Source of the DNA: Paenibacillus lemnae
Lineage (GTDB): Bacteria > Bacillota > Bacilli > Paenibacillales > Paenibacillaceae
DNA: 64,000 bases
Direction of reading: 5' to 3'
NCBI RefSeq assembly: GCF_012933385.1
Contig: NZ_JABBPN010000007.1
Span: 1 to 64,000 of the forward strand
Below, piece after piece: positions 42,771-51,207 of this stretch. The notes below the pieces were generated by a model. That model saw nothing but the letters and a program-made list of their open reading frames with translations. It was not told where the DNA came from and made no database searches. Numbering within the stretch: position 1 is the first letter of the stretch; the number at the start of each line of letters is the position of its first letter. The position numbers and the translations under genes were made by a program.

Positions 42771-44666
42771 TTACCGGTTCAGCAGGCTTCCCACATAGCG
42801 CAGCAGTTCGTTGGCGCATACCGGGCAGTAGCCGTGCTCGTCGATCAGACGGGAGCTCACCTCATTGATCCGCTTCAGCTGAACTGCATCCGGTGTTTTT
42901 GTGGATGTGGTGATTTTGACGATGTCTTTCAAATCGGCGAACAGCTTCTTCTCAATCGCCTCACGCAGCCGTTCGTGATTATGATACTCGAATTTTTTAC
43001 CTTTTCGCGAATAGGCGGAGATACGGATCATAATTTCCTCTCGGAATGCTTTCTTGGCATTCTCGGACACGCCGATCTGCTCCTCGATCGACCGCATGAG
43101 TCTTTCGTCCGGATCCATCTCCTCATCGGTCAGGGGGTCACGGATTTTCGTCCAGTTGCAGAATGCCTCGATATTGTCGAGGTAGTTCTCGAACAGCGTT
43201 TTGGCCGACTCCTCGAAGGAATAGACGAAGGCCTTCTGGACTTCTTTTTTCGCGAGCTCATCATACTCCTTGCGTGCGGCGGAGATGAAATTCAGATACC
43301 GCTCCCGCTCTTCCTTCGTAATGGAAGGATGCTGATCCAGACCGTCCTTGATCCCCCGCAGCATATCCAGCGCATTAATGCACTGAAGATTCTGCTTGAT
43401 CAAGGCACTCGAGATTCGGTTGATGACATAGCGGGGATCCACACCCGACATGCCCTCCTCCAGATACTCGTTCTGCATTTCTTTCAGATCTGCTTCTTTA
43501 TACCCCTCAATCTCCTCACCATCATACATACGCATCTTCTTGATGAGATCCATCCCCTGCTTCTTCGTCTCCTTGAGACGGGTCAGAATGGAGAAAATGG
43601 CTGCAGAACGAAGGGCATGCGGAGCGATATGGATATGCTTCATGTCACTCTGGCCAATCAGCTTTTCGTAAATTTTCTCCTCATCTGTCACTCTCAGATT
43701 GTATGGAATCGGCATGACGATCATCCGGGACTGCAGGGCTTCATTTTTCTTGTTGGCAATAAACGCTTTATATTCAGACTCGTTCGTATGAGCTACAATC
43801 AATTCATCCGCGCTGATCAGCGCAAATCGCCCGGCTTTAAAATTCCCTTCCTGCGTCAGGGACAGCAGGTTCCATAAAAACTTCTCGTCACATTTCAGCA
43901 TTTCCTGAAATTCCATCAAACCCCGGTTCGCCTTATTCAGCTCACCATCAAACCTGTAGGCTCGCGGATCGGACTCCGACCCATACTCTGTAATCGTAGA
44001 GAAGTCGATGCTTCCGGTCAGATCGGCAATATCCTGCGACTTTGGATCGGACGGACTGAACGTACCAATTCCCGTACGTCCCTCCTCTGATATCAGTACA
44101 CGCTCTACCATGACCGATTCGATATCTCCGTTATACTCTGTTTTCAATCTCATTTGGCAGGATGGGCACAGGTTGCCCTCGATTCTTACACCCAGCTCTT
44201 TCTCAATGTCCGGACGCAGCTCCAGCGGAATCAGATGCAACGGCTCTTCATGCATGGGACAGCCCGCGATGGCGTAAACCGCACCACGTTCGGTGCGAGA
44301 GTACTTCTCGAGCCCCCGTTTGAGCAAGGTGACCAGCGTAGACTTACCCCCGCTGACGGGCCCCATCAGCAGCAGAATCCGTTTTCTTACATCCAGACGG
44401 CGTGCGGCCGAATGAAAATATTCTTCGACGAGCTTTTCCACGGCGCGGTCCAGCCCGAAAATTTCCTGTTCAAAAAACTTGTATTTCTTCCGTCCGCTGC
44501 TCTCTTCAATCCCGTAGGATTCGATCATGTCATACACACGTGCATGAGCGGTCATGGCTGGTGCCGGATCTTTTTTCAGTAATTCAATATATTCCCTGAA
44601 TGTGCCGCTCCACGCCAAACGGTCGCTCTCTGCCCGATAAGATGCTATGCGTTCAAAAATATCCAT
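42771..44666 (-). CDS. prkA: PrkA family protein (serine kinase / AAA+ protease)
   Basis: 631 residues. The AAA+ module carries Walker A GPVSGGKSTLVTLLKRGLE; FEQEIFGLDRAVEKLVEEYFHSAARRLDVRKRILLLM in outline precedes it. A cysteine pair LCPSCQM and a C-terminal PVCANELLRYVGSLL are typical of PrkA. The C-terminal part has the kinase-like similarity that gave the name; Bacillus PrkA has been described both as a kinase and as a Lon-like protease affecting sporulation through sigma-K. AGGAGG precedes the ATG. In many genomes prkA, yhbH and spoVR form one operon; here prkA and spoVR are apart and convergent, with 3.1 kb between. Confidence 0.95.
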   Translation of the reverse strand: MDIFERIASYRAESDRLAWSGTFREYIELLKKDPAPAMTAHARVYDMIESYGIEESSGRKKYKFFEQEIFGLDRAVEKLVEEYFHSAARRLDVRKRILLLMGPVSGGKSTLVTLLKRGLEKYSRTERGAVYAIAGCPMHEEPLHLIPLELRPDIEKELGVRIEGNLCPSCQMRLKTEYNGDIESVMVERVLISEEGRTGIGTFSPSDPKSQDIADLTGSIDFSTITEYGSESDPRAYRFDGELNKANRGLMEFQEMLKCDEKFLWNLLSLTQEGNFKAGRFALISADELIVAHTNESEYKAFIANKKNEALQSRMIVMPIPYNLRVTDEEKIYEKLIGQSDMKHIHIAPHALRSAAIFSILTRLKETKKQGMDLIKKMRMYDGEEIEGYKEADLKEMQNEYLEEGMSGVDPRYVINRISSALIKQNLQCINALDMLRGIKDGLDQHPSITKEERERYLNFISAARKEYDELAKKEVQKAFVYSFEESAKTLFENYLDNIEAFCNWTKIRDPLTDEEMDPDERLMRSIEEQIGVSENAKKAFREEIMIRISAYSRKGKKFEYHNHERLREAIEKKLFADLKDIVKITTSTKTPDAVQLKRINEVSSRLIDEHGYCPVCANELLRYVGSLLNR

Positions 44667-44935
44667 ACCGCTACCTCCTATGACTTCTTATTGAGGATTG
44701 GCTTCCATTCCACATGCGTCCCTTGCGCCTTTAACCACCGAAAAAGTGTATTACATACCTATGCGGCATTTACAGAATAGTTGACCTCATTTTGCAAGGA
44801 AACAGCTTTCTTTTTCCGGGAAGAGGAAAGCTTCCCTCTTCAGGATACGCACACCCGTTCCCGGCATGTTATACTGATGGAATACATCAAACAGCGGCGG
44901 ATCAGCGTCTGCTGTCCTAACAAAGGAGAAGCGCC

Positions 44936-45754
44936 ATGGCGATAAAGCACGAAGCCGAGCTGTATGCTCCATTGAAGGCTTTTTTTGAAATGCGCGGATA
45001 TCTCATCAAAGGGGAAGTCCGGGACTGTGATCTGGTGGGCGTTCGGGAGGACGGCCAGGAACTGATGATTGCGGAAATGAAAAAAACGTTCAACCTCGCC
45101 CTGCTGCTGCAGGGGCTGGAACGTTTGAAGATGAGTCCTCATGTGTATTTGGCGGTAGAGAAGAGCCGGGCCAAGAAGGGTGCGGTGAACCAGCGGTGGA
45201 ATGAGATCAGCAGCCTGTGCCAGCGGCTGGGCCTCGGGCTTGTGACGGTGACCTTCTACAAGACAAAACCTCCGTTTGTCGAGGTACTGTGCGAGCCGGA
45301 AGCCTATCAGCCACCCAGCCGGGGATCCTCACGCAAAAGAGAACGGCTGCTCCTCGAGTTCCGCGAGCGCAGCGGTGATTACAATACAGGCGGCGTCTCG
45401 CGTGCCAAGCTTGTAACAGCATACCGCGAGAAGGCTCTCCGCGTCGCTGCTGCACTGGCAGGAATCAGCCGTGATATGCCTGGTGCGCCGGGCAAGGCCA
45501 GTAGTGCTGAAGCTGACCTGGCAGCGCTAGACAGAACTCTGGAAGCCCCACCACCGCTTGGAACAGCACCTGCTAAAATACGGGATCTGAGCGGTGTCGG
45601 TAATGCAGCCGCTATTCTGCAGCGCAACTATTATGGCTGGTTTGAACGGATCGGTCGCGGTCGGTATGTCCTGACACCCGAAGGACGAAGAGCTCTGGAA
45701 ACCTATGCTGCTGTATTGGAAACACACAGCAGCAGGGGAGAAACTGCACCTTAG
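44936..45754 (+). CDS. DUF2161 PD-(D/E)XK-type protein
   Basis: 272 residues. The N-terminal domain (about 1-115) has KHEAELYAPLKAFFEMRGYLIKGEVRDCDLVGVR and LMIAEMKKTFN, with D and E-x-K in nuclease-like spacing; this is the DUF2161 pattern. A GSSRKRERLLLEFRERSGDYNTGG segment follows, and the C-terminal part (NYYGWFERIGRGRYVLTPEGRRAL) looks like a winged helix. AAAGGAG lies before the ATG. Local base composition is richer in GC from 45.0 to 45.7 kb than in its neighbours. The stop overlaps the convergent aminotransferase gene by four bases. Role unknown. Confidence 0.8.
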   Translation: MAIKHEAELYAPLKAFFEMRGYLIKGEVRDCDLVGVREDGQELMIAEMKKTFNLALLLQGLERLKMSPHVYLAVEKSRAKKGAVNQRWNEISSLCQRLGLGLVTVTFYKTKPPFVEVLCEPEAYQPPSRGSSRKRERLLLEFRERSGDYNTGGVSRAKLVTAYREKALRVAAALAGISRDMPGAPGKASSAEADLAALDRTLEAPPPLGTAPAKIRDLSGVGNAAAILQRNYYGWFERIGRGRYVLTPEGRRALETYAAVLETHSSRGETAP

Positions 45755-46965
45755 CTTCGTGCTGTAAACTCCCGCACGGCTTCACTGATCAGATTCATCC
45801 CGAGCAGCAGCTCATCCCGGCCCGGATGCGTGAAGTTCAGACGAATATAATCGTCTTGATCCTCTCCGGGCGAGCACATCGAACCCGGTAGGAAGCTGAC
45901 CCCTTTACGAACTGACACTTTGAGCAGCGTATCCCCACTTAATCCGCCCGGCAGCTTGACCCAGAGAAACATCCCGCCTTCCGGAAGGGAATATGATGCT
46001 TGCTGCCAGGCACTGCGTTTCAGGAGCTGGTCCATCAGCTTAAGCCGTGTATCGTACTCTCGGTTCAGCATCACAATATGATCTTCCAGATTGAAGTGCC
46101 GGGACTCCAGAAGATGATGAAGCATTCGCTGATTAAGCATACTGGACTGCCAGTCAGCCATCAGCTTGACAGCGGTCATCATCCCGATCACTTCTTTGCT
46201 TCCCGCAGCCCAGCCGGTCCGGAGTGCAGGTGCGACGGTTTTGCTGAACGAGCCGATATACAGCACATGCTCTCCCTGCCGCTCTTCCATAGAGATCAGT
46301 GACTTCAGAGTCTCAGGTTTAGTACCATCTTGTGGAAAATGGAGCTCACCCAAAGAATCGTCCTCTACTACCAGCAGTCCACTGCCTGACGTCATGCTCA
46401 GTACCTGTCTTCTGCGTTCCAGTGTCCAGACACACCCTGTCGGATTATTGAAATTAGGTGCCGTAAACAATAACTTCGGACGGTGGATTTTAATCATGGA
46501 TGCCAGATGGTCGGGCAGAATCCCTTCACCATCTCCTTCCACAGGTATGATGCGTGCTCCCTGAAGCCTCAGCACCTGCAGCAGGCCCGGCGATGTCGGG
46601 TTCTCGACCAGGACACGGTCACCGGGATCGACATAGACGCGTACCAGCAGATCGACCGCCTGCTGCGTACCGGTCGTTAATAGAATCTGGTCTGGATGCA
46701 GCTCAAGGCTCTTACGGCGCTTCCAGCTCTGGCACAGCCACTCCCGGAGAGGCCCATAGCCCTCCGCTTCTCCGTACTGAAGAGAACGCGGGTCTGCCGA
46801 CAGAACGGCATTTGCGGATTCCGCCAGGGACGACAGCGGAAACAGTTCTTCAGCCGGAAGCTCTTCCGCCAGTGAAATAAAAGAATCCCGCTTCGCAAGT
46901 TCCTGAACACTGCGCAGCGGGGACGACATGAGAGTCTGTGCACGGGAAGCAAAGGAATAGTGCAT
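45751..46965 (-). CDS. PLP-dependent aminotransferase (2-aminoadipate/LysN-type)
   Basis: 404 residues, fold type I aminotransferase. Lys242 in YIGSFSKTVAPALRTGW forms the aldimine with PLP; NFNNPTGCVW and VVEDDSLGELHF are cofactor-binding blocks; EGGMFLWVKLP and YIRLNFTHP complete the family pattern. It resembles the aminotransferase domain of MocR regulators and LysN-like enzymes but lacks an N-terminal helix-turn-helix. Substrate cannot be told from sequence; aromatic or branched amino acids and 2-aminoadipate are all possible. GGGAGG precedes the ATG. Confidence 0.9.
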   Translation of the reverse strand: MHYSFASRAQTLMSSPLRSVQELAKRDSFISLAEELPAEELFPLSSLAESANAVLSADPRSLQYGEAEGYGPLREWLCQSWKRRKSLELHPDQILLTTGTQQAVDLLVRVYVDPGDRVLVENPTSPGLLQVLRLQGARIIPVEGDGEGILPDHLASMIKIHRPKLLFTAPNFNNPTGCVWTLERRRQVLSMTSGSGLLVVEDDSLGELHFPQDGTKPETLKSLISMEERQGEHVLYIGSFSKTVAPALRTGWAAGSKEVIGMMTAVKLMADWQSSMLNQRMLHHLLESRHFNLEDHIVMLNREYDTRLKLMDQLLKRSAWQQASYSLPEGGMFLWVKLPGGLSGDTLLKVSVRKGVSFLPGSMCSPGEDQDDYIRLNFTHPGRDELLLGMNLISEAVREFTARS

Positions 46966-47069
46966 GTAAGGTTCCTCCCTCTATCCGTTATCCTGATCTC
47001 TTTGGTTATGTAATGGGATGCATTTATGGGTATTCTCCGTCATCCCGCATTATAACCGATCAGGTCATA

Positions 47070-47726
47070 TCAGGCATACATCTGACGGCCTTGGCGGGTA
47101 TAAAGCGCATATTTCTCAATCGCTTGGGCTCGGGTATTTACACCCAGCTTCACGTAAATTTTTCGCAGATAATTATCAATAGAACGGCGGCTGACCTCAA
47201 TCTCAAGAGCGATTTTATCATAGGTTATCCCCTGAACGATCCGTTCCATAATGAAGCTTTCCATCTCGGACAGCGGCAGTCCGCCTTCTGAAAGAGGTGA
47301 AGATGTCAGCGGCCAAATGCCCTGTCTGACCCATTCCAAGGGCAGTGCGGTAATGCCTTCCCGCAATCCGGATATGATATGAATGAGCTGGAATGGAGAA
47401 GCCTGCTTGGATAAAATACCGCTCGCACCGCGGCTGATCAGACTCTGCAGCAATGGCAAACCGTCATTGTCTGTCATCACCACAACATGAGAGCTAGGAG
47501 ATACCTGCTTCATCTGCTCCAGTACATAATCTGCGGTATGATCAGACAAGCGGTAATCCAGGAGCACCATATCGGGTGAATGTTCTTCTACAAATCGGAT
47601 ACCTTCCTGTCCAGTCTGCACCATACCGGTAACGTGTAAATCTTTCTCTTCTTCGAGAATCAATTTGGTCCCCAGCATACTTGTGGGATGACTTCCGACA
47701 ATCACAACTCGCCAAACCTGATTCAT
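47070..47726 (-). CDS. NarL/LuxR-type regulator with atypical receiver
   Basis: 218 residues. The receiver-like domain keeps Asp57 (VLLDYRLSD), the Thr switch (VMTDN) and Lys (LSKQASP), but the metal-binding acidic pair is replaced by Gly11-Ser12 (VIVGSHPTS). The C-terminal LuxR-type helix-turn-helix is normal: LSEMESFIMERIVQGITYDKIALEIEVSRRSIDNYLRKIYVKLGV in outline. It resembles ComA/DegU-like regulators in size. Without the acidic pair phosphorylation would be weak, so it may act unphosphorylated. No histidine kinase gene is adjacent. AGGGGGT precedes the ATG. Confidence 0.87.
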   Translation of the reverse strand: MNQVWRVVIVGSHPTSMLGTKLILEEEKDLHVTGMVQTGQEGIRFVEEHSPDMVLLDYRLSDHTADYVLEQMKQVSPSSHVVVMTDNDGLPLLQSLISRGASGILSKQASPFQLIHIISGLREGITALPLEWVRQGIWPLTSSPLSEGGLPLSEMESFIMERIVQGITYDKIALEIEVSRRSIDNYLRKIYVKLGVNTRAQAIEKYALYTRQGRQMYA

Positions 47727-48105
47727 GTTCTAACAACCCCCTGTTTCAACTACAAGTAATCACCTTAAAAACAATACAGTTATGTCATCATTCGGCGCGC
47801 CAGAAAGACGACCATAACAAACGCGAAAAGCGGTTGTTTACCGCTCTGCCGAGCATCGTATACAACTTCATAGCAGCTTTAAAGGCATATCATACGTAAG
47901 GCTCAGAAGAAACCGATAGACCAAGGCGAACGGCTTATATGTATCTCAGTTATGAAACAAATCTATACAAATTGTATCCCATTTTCGATCACATAGGCAA
48001 TCTATTTTTCAATATATGAACATTTTTCTTCGTCTTTGCGAAAACGAATCCGTCATGATAGAATGAATATTGGTAAAAATGATAGGAATTACAAGGGGTG
48101 AAGAG
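47727..48105. promoter_or_regulatory. Intergenic region with promoter for the coiled-coil/NAGPA pair
   Basis: About 380 AT-rich bases between divergent genes. Near the right end TTGCGA (48036-48041), a 17-base spacer and TAGAAT (48059-48064, preceded by TGA as extended -10) form a good plus-strand promoter. A small hairpin AGCGGT/ACCGCT lies near 47828-47844. Nothing else recognisable. Confidence 0.5.
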
Positions 48106-48522
48106 ATGCCAGTACTGCAGACAGAAAACCAATCTTCTTCTTATCCATCCCGCGAAGCTTCAGCGAGAAAAGGTCCCAAGGCCAGATGGTTTTGGCTGTT
48201 TTGGATCATATTGATTGGAGCGGGAGTCGCTGCCGCCTATTATTACAGCAATCATCTTCAGCAAGAAATGATAACCAGGCTTCAGCAGGATACACAGAAA
48301 GAGATGGCCGCCTTAAAGGCCCAATATGACAGCCGTTTTTCAGAAATTTCCAGTCAAATGAATCAAATTGACAGCAAAGTTCAGGCTTTTAACGAACTGC
48401 TTACTTTTACGAAAGACCAGGCCAGCGGCAAAACTGACAACAGCAATAAGCTGTACAGCCAGCTGAATGATGTCAAGCAGCAGCTTTCTAATCTGGAGAA
48501 GAAGCTGGAGCTGTTAAAATGA
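48106..48522 (+). CDS. Single-pass membrane protein with coiled coil
   Basis: 138 residues: a short basic cytoplasmic head (ASARKGPKAR), one membrane helix (WFWLFWIILIGAGVAAAYYY, about 30-50), and an extracytoplasmic helical region to the end with heptad-like spacing (LQQEMITRLQQDTQKEMAALKAQY, and SQLNDVKQQLSNLEKKLELLK). ATG at 48106 follows AAGGGGTG by five bases; a TTG at 48070 has no site. The stop overlaps the start of the phosphodiester glycosidase gene by four bases, so the two products probably work together at the membrane. No family recognised. Confidence 0.8.
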   Translation: MPVLQTENQSSSYPSREASARKGPKARWFWLFWIILIGAGVAAAYYYSNHLQQEMITRLQQDTQKEMAALKAQYDSRFSEISSQMNQIDSKVQAFNELLTFTKDQASGKTDNSNKLYSQLNDVKQQLSNLEKKLELLK

Positions 48523-49598
48523 GATCCATTGCACAAATGACACCTAAACAAGTCAATCGGCTGTTTATGCTGGCTCTGGCCCCATTTATCGGGACAGCGC
48601 TTTGTATTTGGCTCCTGACGTCTCCGCCCCAGCTGCAGCTGAACACAACATCCTATGTACCGGACACCGATCTGACGCAGCAGTCCGGGACGATCAGCCA
48701 GGGACTGGATCAGGCCAGCAGCACGGTAGACCAAACCATTGCAACCATTGAGAAGACCGGCCAATTATATCAGCAAACAACCGCAGCGATGAATACGATC
48801 CGCGCTAAAGCTGTAGTACAAGCTGGTCTGCCAGAAGATATATACAACCGGCGAATTACCAGCAAGCTGGGCCGGCCCATTGAGACGGTTCAAACCGACC
48901 GTATCTCGATACAATTATTTAAAGTGAATCCAGGCATATACCGTGGACACGCGATGAAAATTAAGTTGAAAGACCCCAATGCTATGAAAATGGTACTCGG
49001 CAACGGACAACCCGGCAAAGCGGTTACTACGATGCAGGCCGTGAACTATTACGGAGCTGTCGCTGGAATTAATGCCGGAGGTTATGCCGACGGGAATGGC
49101 GGGCGGCATCCGCTCAGCACCACCTTCATTAACGGCGGTTATGTGACAGGGTTTCAGCCCAGCTTCAAGGACCTGGCCTTTGTCGGCTTGAATCAATCAG
49201 GACAGCTGATCGGAGGAAAGTTTAAGAACAAGGAGCAGCTCGACCGTCTGAATCCGAAATTCGGTGCTACCTTTGTGCCCGTATTGATGAAGAATGGTAA
49301 CAAGACCCCGATTCCGTTGAAATGGAAAACGAGTCCGGCACGCGCTCCGCGAACGGTAATTGCCAATTATAAAGATGACCAGCTGCTAGTTCTCGTAACG
49401 GAAGGTTATAATGAAAAAGGAGATTCAGGCGCAACCCTGGAAGAGCTTCAGAACAAGCTGGAGCATCTTGGCGTCAAGGATGCCTATAATCTGGATGGCG
49501 GCGGCTCTTCGTCTTTGATCCTGAACGGTCGTGTGGTGAACCGCCCTTCGGATGGACGGCTGCGGCCTGTACCTACTCATTTCTTATTCTTTAAATAA
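48519..49598 (+). CDS. Phosphodiester glycosidase family (NAGPA domain) membrane-anchored protein
   Basis: 359 residues. One N-terminal membrane helix (LFMLALAPFIGTALCIWLLT), a helical stretch to about 110, then a NAGPA-type domain: AVAGINAGGYADGNG, PRTVIANYKDDQLLVLVTEGYNEKGDSGATLEELQ in outline, and the end signature AYNLDGGGSSSLILNG. Family members cleave phosphodiester-linked sugars or are found with exopolysaccharide genes. It should sit on the outer face of the membrane. It is translationally coupled to the coiled-coil protein before it. Confidence 0.88.
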   Translation: MRSIAQMTPKQVNRLFMLALAPFIGTALCIWLLTSPPQLQLNTTSYVPDTDLTQQSGTISQGLDQASSTVDQTIATIEKTGQLYQQTTAAMNTIRAKAVVQAGLPEDIYNRRITSKLGRPIETVQTDRISIQLFKVNPGIYRGHAMKIKLKDPNAMKMVLGNGQPGKAVTTMQAVNYYGAVAGINAGGYADGNGGRHPLSTTFINGGYVTGFQPSFKDLAFVGLNQSGQLIGGKFKNKEQLDRLNPKFGATFVPVLMKNGNKTPIPLKWKTSPARAPRTVIANYKDDQLLVLVTEGYNEKGDSGATLEELQNKLEHLGVKDAYNLDGGGSSSLILNGRVVNRPSDGRLRPVPTHFLFFK

Positions 49599-49611
49599 TT
49601 CATAATTCTCA

Positions 49612-49640
49612 TTGGTTTTTTGGATCATGCTGGGTATAAT
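49612..49640 (+). promoter_or_regulatory. Promoter of the 34-residue peptide gene
   Basis: TTGGTT (49612-49617), 17-base spacer, TATAAT (49635-49640). It starts 14 bases after the stop of the NAGPA gene and 31 bases before the small gene, giving it independent expression. Confidence 0.65.
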
Positions 49641-49670
49641 AGAGAGTAGCTTAGCAGGAGGTGGCCTTTT

Positions 49671-49775
49671 ATGTCCTTTTCATTAACGTTCTGGATCGTC
49701 ATGCTGGTTTTCGCACTGTATACGGTCGGTATTCTGACTGCCGCATATAATGAAGATAAAACCGAAGGCCTGTAA
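49671..49775 (+). CDS. 34-residue single-helix membrane peptide
   Basis: MSFSLTFWIVMLVFALYTVG... a single hydrophobic helix (about residues 5-25) with an acidic tail ending NEDKTEGL. AGGAGGTGG (49656-49664) is a near-perfect ribosome site seven bases or so before the ATG. The gene has its own sigma-A-type promoter directly upstream and a terminator starting six bases after the stop, so the unit is complete. It is unlike any toxin I can name (no strongly basic tail) and may regulate a membrane complex. Not previously recognised by me. Confidence 0.7.
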   Translation: MSFSLTFWIVMLVFALYTVGILTAAYNEDKTEGL

Positions 49776-49780
49776 GGCAC

Positions 49781-49808
49781 AGCTTCCTCACTACGGGGAA
49801 GCTTTTTT
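49781..49808 (+). terminator. Terminator of the 34-residue peptide gene
   Basis: AGCTTCC ... GGAAGCT with a nine-base loop and six T. Confidence 0.85.
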
Positions 49809-49843
49809 CTTTGCTTACGCTGCACCTGTGAGGATATAAAAAA

Positions 49844-49862
49844 GCGCCGCAGTCTGCAGCGC
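49844..49862 (-). terminator. Terminator of the AbrB-like gene
   Basis: Short hairpin GCGC/GCGC with inner GCA/TGC, followed on the minus strand by six T; 13 bases past the stop. Confidence 0.6.
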
Positions 49863-49874
49863 ATGTAAAAAGGT

Positions 49875-50129
49875 CTAGCCATGGTTTGGAAGCTGAGTCA
49901 TCTCTGACATACATTGTGTACAAATGTAACGCTCTTTAAATTCACTAACCCCATCCATGGATCCGCAAAATACGCATTTGGGACGGTAGCGCTCCAGAAT
50001 TATATGGTCTCCCTGCACCAGAATTTCTACAGGATCTCCTTCATTCATCTGATATCTTTTGCGCAGTGATTTGGGCAGGACGATTCTCCCCAGTTGATCC
50101 ACCTTACGTACAACACCGGCTGGTTTCAT
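49875..50129 (-). CDS. AbrB-family transition-state regulator with C-terminal CxxC pair
   Basis: 84 residues. The N-terminal swapped-hairpin DNA-binding domain is plain: GVVRKVDQLGRIVLPKSLRKRYQM, EGDPVEILVQGDHIILERY. In place of the usual AbrB/Abh tetramerisation domain the C terminus has CVFCG and CTQC with 17 residues between, which looks like a small zinc ribbon. AbrB-type proteins repress many genes during growth. AAGAGGTG precedes the ATG. It has its own terminator. The zinc ribbon is inferred from the Cys spacing. Confidence 0.88.
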   Translation of the reverse strand: MKPAGVVRKVDQLGRIVLPKSLRKRYQMNEGDPVEILVQGDHIILERYRPKCVFCGSMDGVSEFKERYICTQCMSEMTQLPNHG

Positions 50130-50321
50130 ACGATTGAAACACCTCTTTCGTTCAACAAAATTCTGTATGATTTATTATAACTTAATCTATAAGACCTAGT
50201 ATAATAGTTCGATACCATCTTGTCGAATCCTGCTAGTTTTTAAAACATTTTTTATGTTTTTAGCAAATTTGTGGTGTTTTATAGGTATAGCGTATGACTT
50301 TCATGTTCATTTTTAACATTT

Positions 50322-51071
50322 TTAATCCCCGCCTCCTAAAAGTCTTAGAAGATTTTGAGGCAGGTTGAACTGCTGATTCTGAATCACAATTCTTTGCAGC
50401 TCTTCTTCAGAACTGTCGATATCCGCATCTTTAATCTCTTGAATCTCGCGATGCAGCCTTTCCATCTGTAGATCCAGAGCTCCTGCAGCATCTGCGGCGC
50501 TTTTCAATTCTTTTGTCAAACGTTCAGGCACCGTCTTGTTATATTTATAAAAGATTTTATGCTCCAGACTTGCCCAGAAATCCATAGCAATCGTCCGAAT
50601 TTGTATTTCCACACAGGCACGCTGCTCCCCGTCTGACATATAAACCGGAACATCTACCAGCAGGTGAAGACTCTGATATCCATTCGATTTAGGATTCTGG
50701 ATGTAATCTTTGACTTCGAGAACGACAAGATCGCTTTGGCCGCACAGCATGTCCTTGACCCGGTATATATCTGATATAAAGGAGCAGGTAATCCGTAATC
50801 CTGCAATATCTTTAATATTATTTTTAATACTGTCAAACGTCAGCTCGTGGTTTTTACGAAACATTTTGTTCATAATACTTTCCGGTGTCTTGAGTCTGGA
50901 TTTCGTATGCTCAATCGGATTGTAATCATGCAGGGATTGGAATTCTTCTTTAAGAACATCGATTTTCATCTCCATATGATCCAGTGCAAATTTGTAGACC
51001 ATCAGAAAACGGGTAATCTCATATTTGAATTTTTTAAATTGATCGATGGGATGCTGTGATGAAGATGGCAT
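50322..51071 (-). CDS. relP: Small alarmone synthetase (YwaC/RelP type)
   Basis: 249-residue single-domain (p)ppGpp synthetase, transferring pyrophosphate from ATP to GDP/GTP. Family blocks: YNPIEHTKSRLKTPESIMNK in outline, IKDIAGLRITCSFISDIY, IQNPKSNGYQSLHLLVDVPV and EIQIRTIAMDFWASLEHKIFYKYN. It lacks the hydrolase domain of Rel. Similarity to YwaC of Bacillus (induced by cell-wall stress) is strong from memory, and better than to YjbM/RelQ. AAGGAAGAG precedes the ATG. Single gene. Confidence 0.92.
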   Translation of the reverse strand: MPSSSQHPIDQFKKFKYEITRFLMVYKFALDHMEMKIDVLKEEFQSLHDYNPIEHTKSRLKTPESIMNKMFRKNHELTFDSIKNNIKDIAGLRITCSFISDIYRVKDMLCGQSDLVVLEVKDYIQNPKSNGYQSLHLLVDVPVYMSDGEQRACVEIQIRTIAMDFWASLEHKIFYKYNKTVPERLTKELKSAADAAGALDLQMERLHREIQEIKDADIDSSEEELQRIVIQNQQFNLPQNLLRLLGGGD

Positions 51072-51159
51072 TTCACTCTTCCTTTCTAAATAACTCTTTT
51101 ATTACGTACTATTATATAGGAAATGACTTCATTTCTCGAACGGGCGCATAACGCACAGA

Positions 51160-51191
51160 AAAGGCCTGTGAAATGAGCTTCACAAACCTTT
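51160..51191 (-). terminator. Terminator of the metallophosphoesterase gene
   Basis: Imperfect hairpin AAAGG/CCTTT and TGTGAA/TTCACA with a six-base loop, 17 bases past the stop; weak T-run (CCTTTTCTG). Confidence 0.5.
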
Positions 51192-51207
51192 ACTGATATT
51201 CTTCTTT

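Noticed and set aside
42316..43877. Series of plus-strand frames across the repeat tract and antisense to prkA
   Set aside because: They follow low-complexity repeats or the reverse of PrkA codons, and lack ribosome sites.
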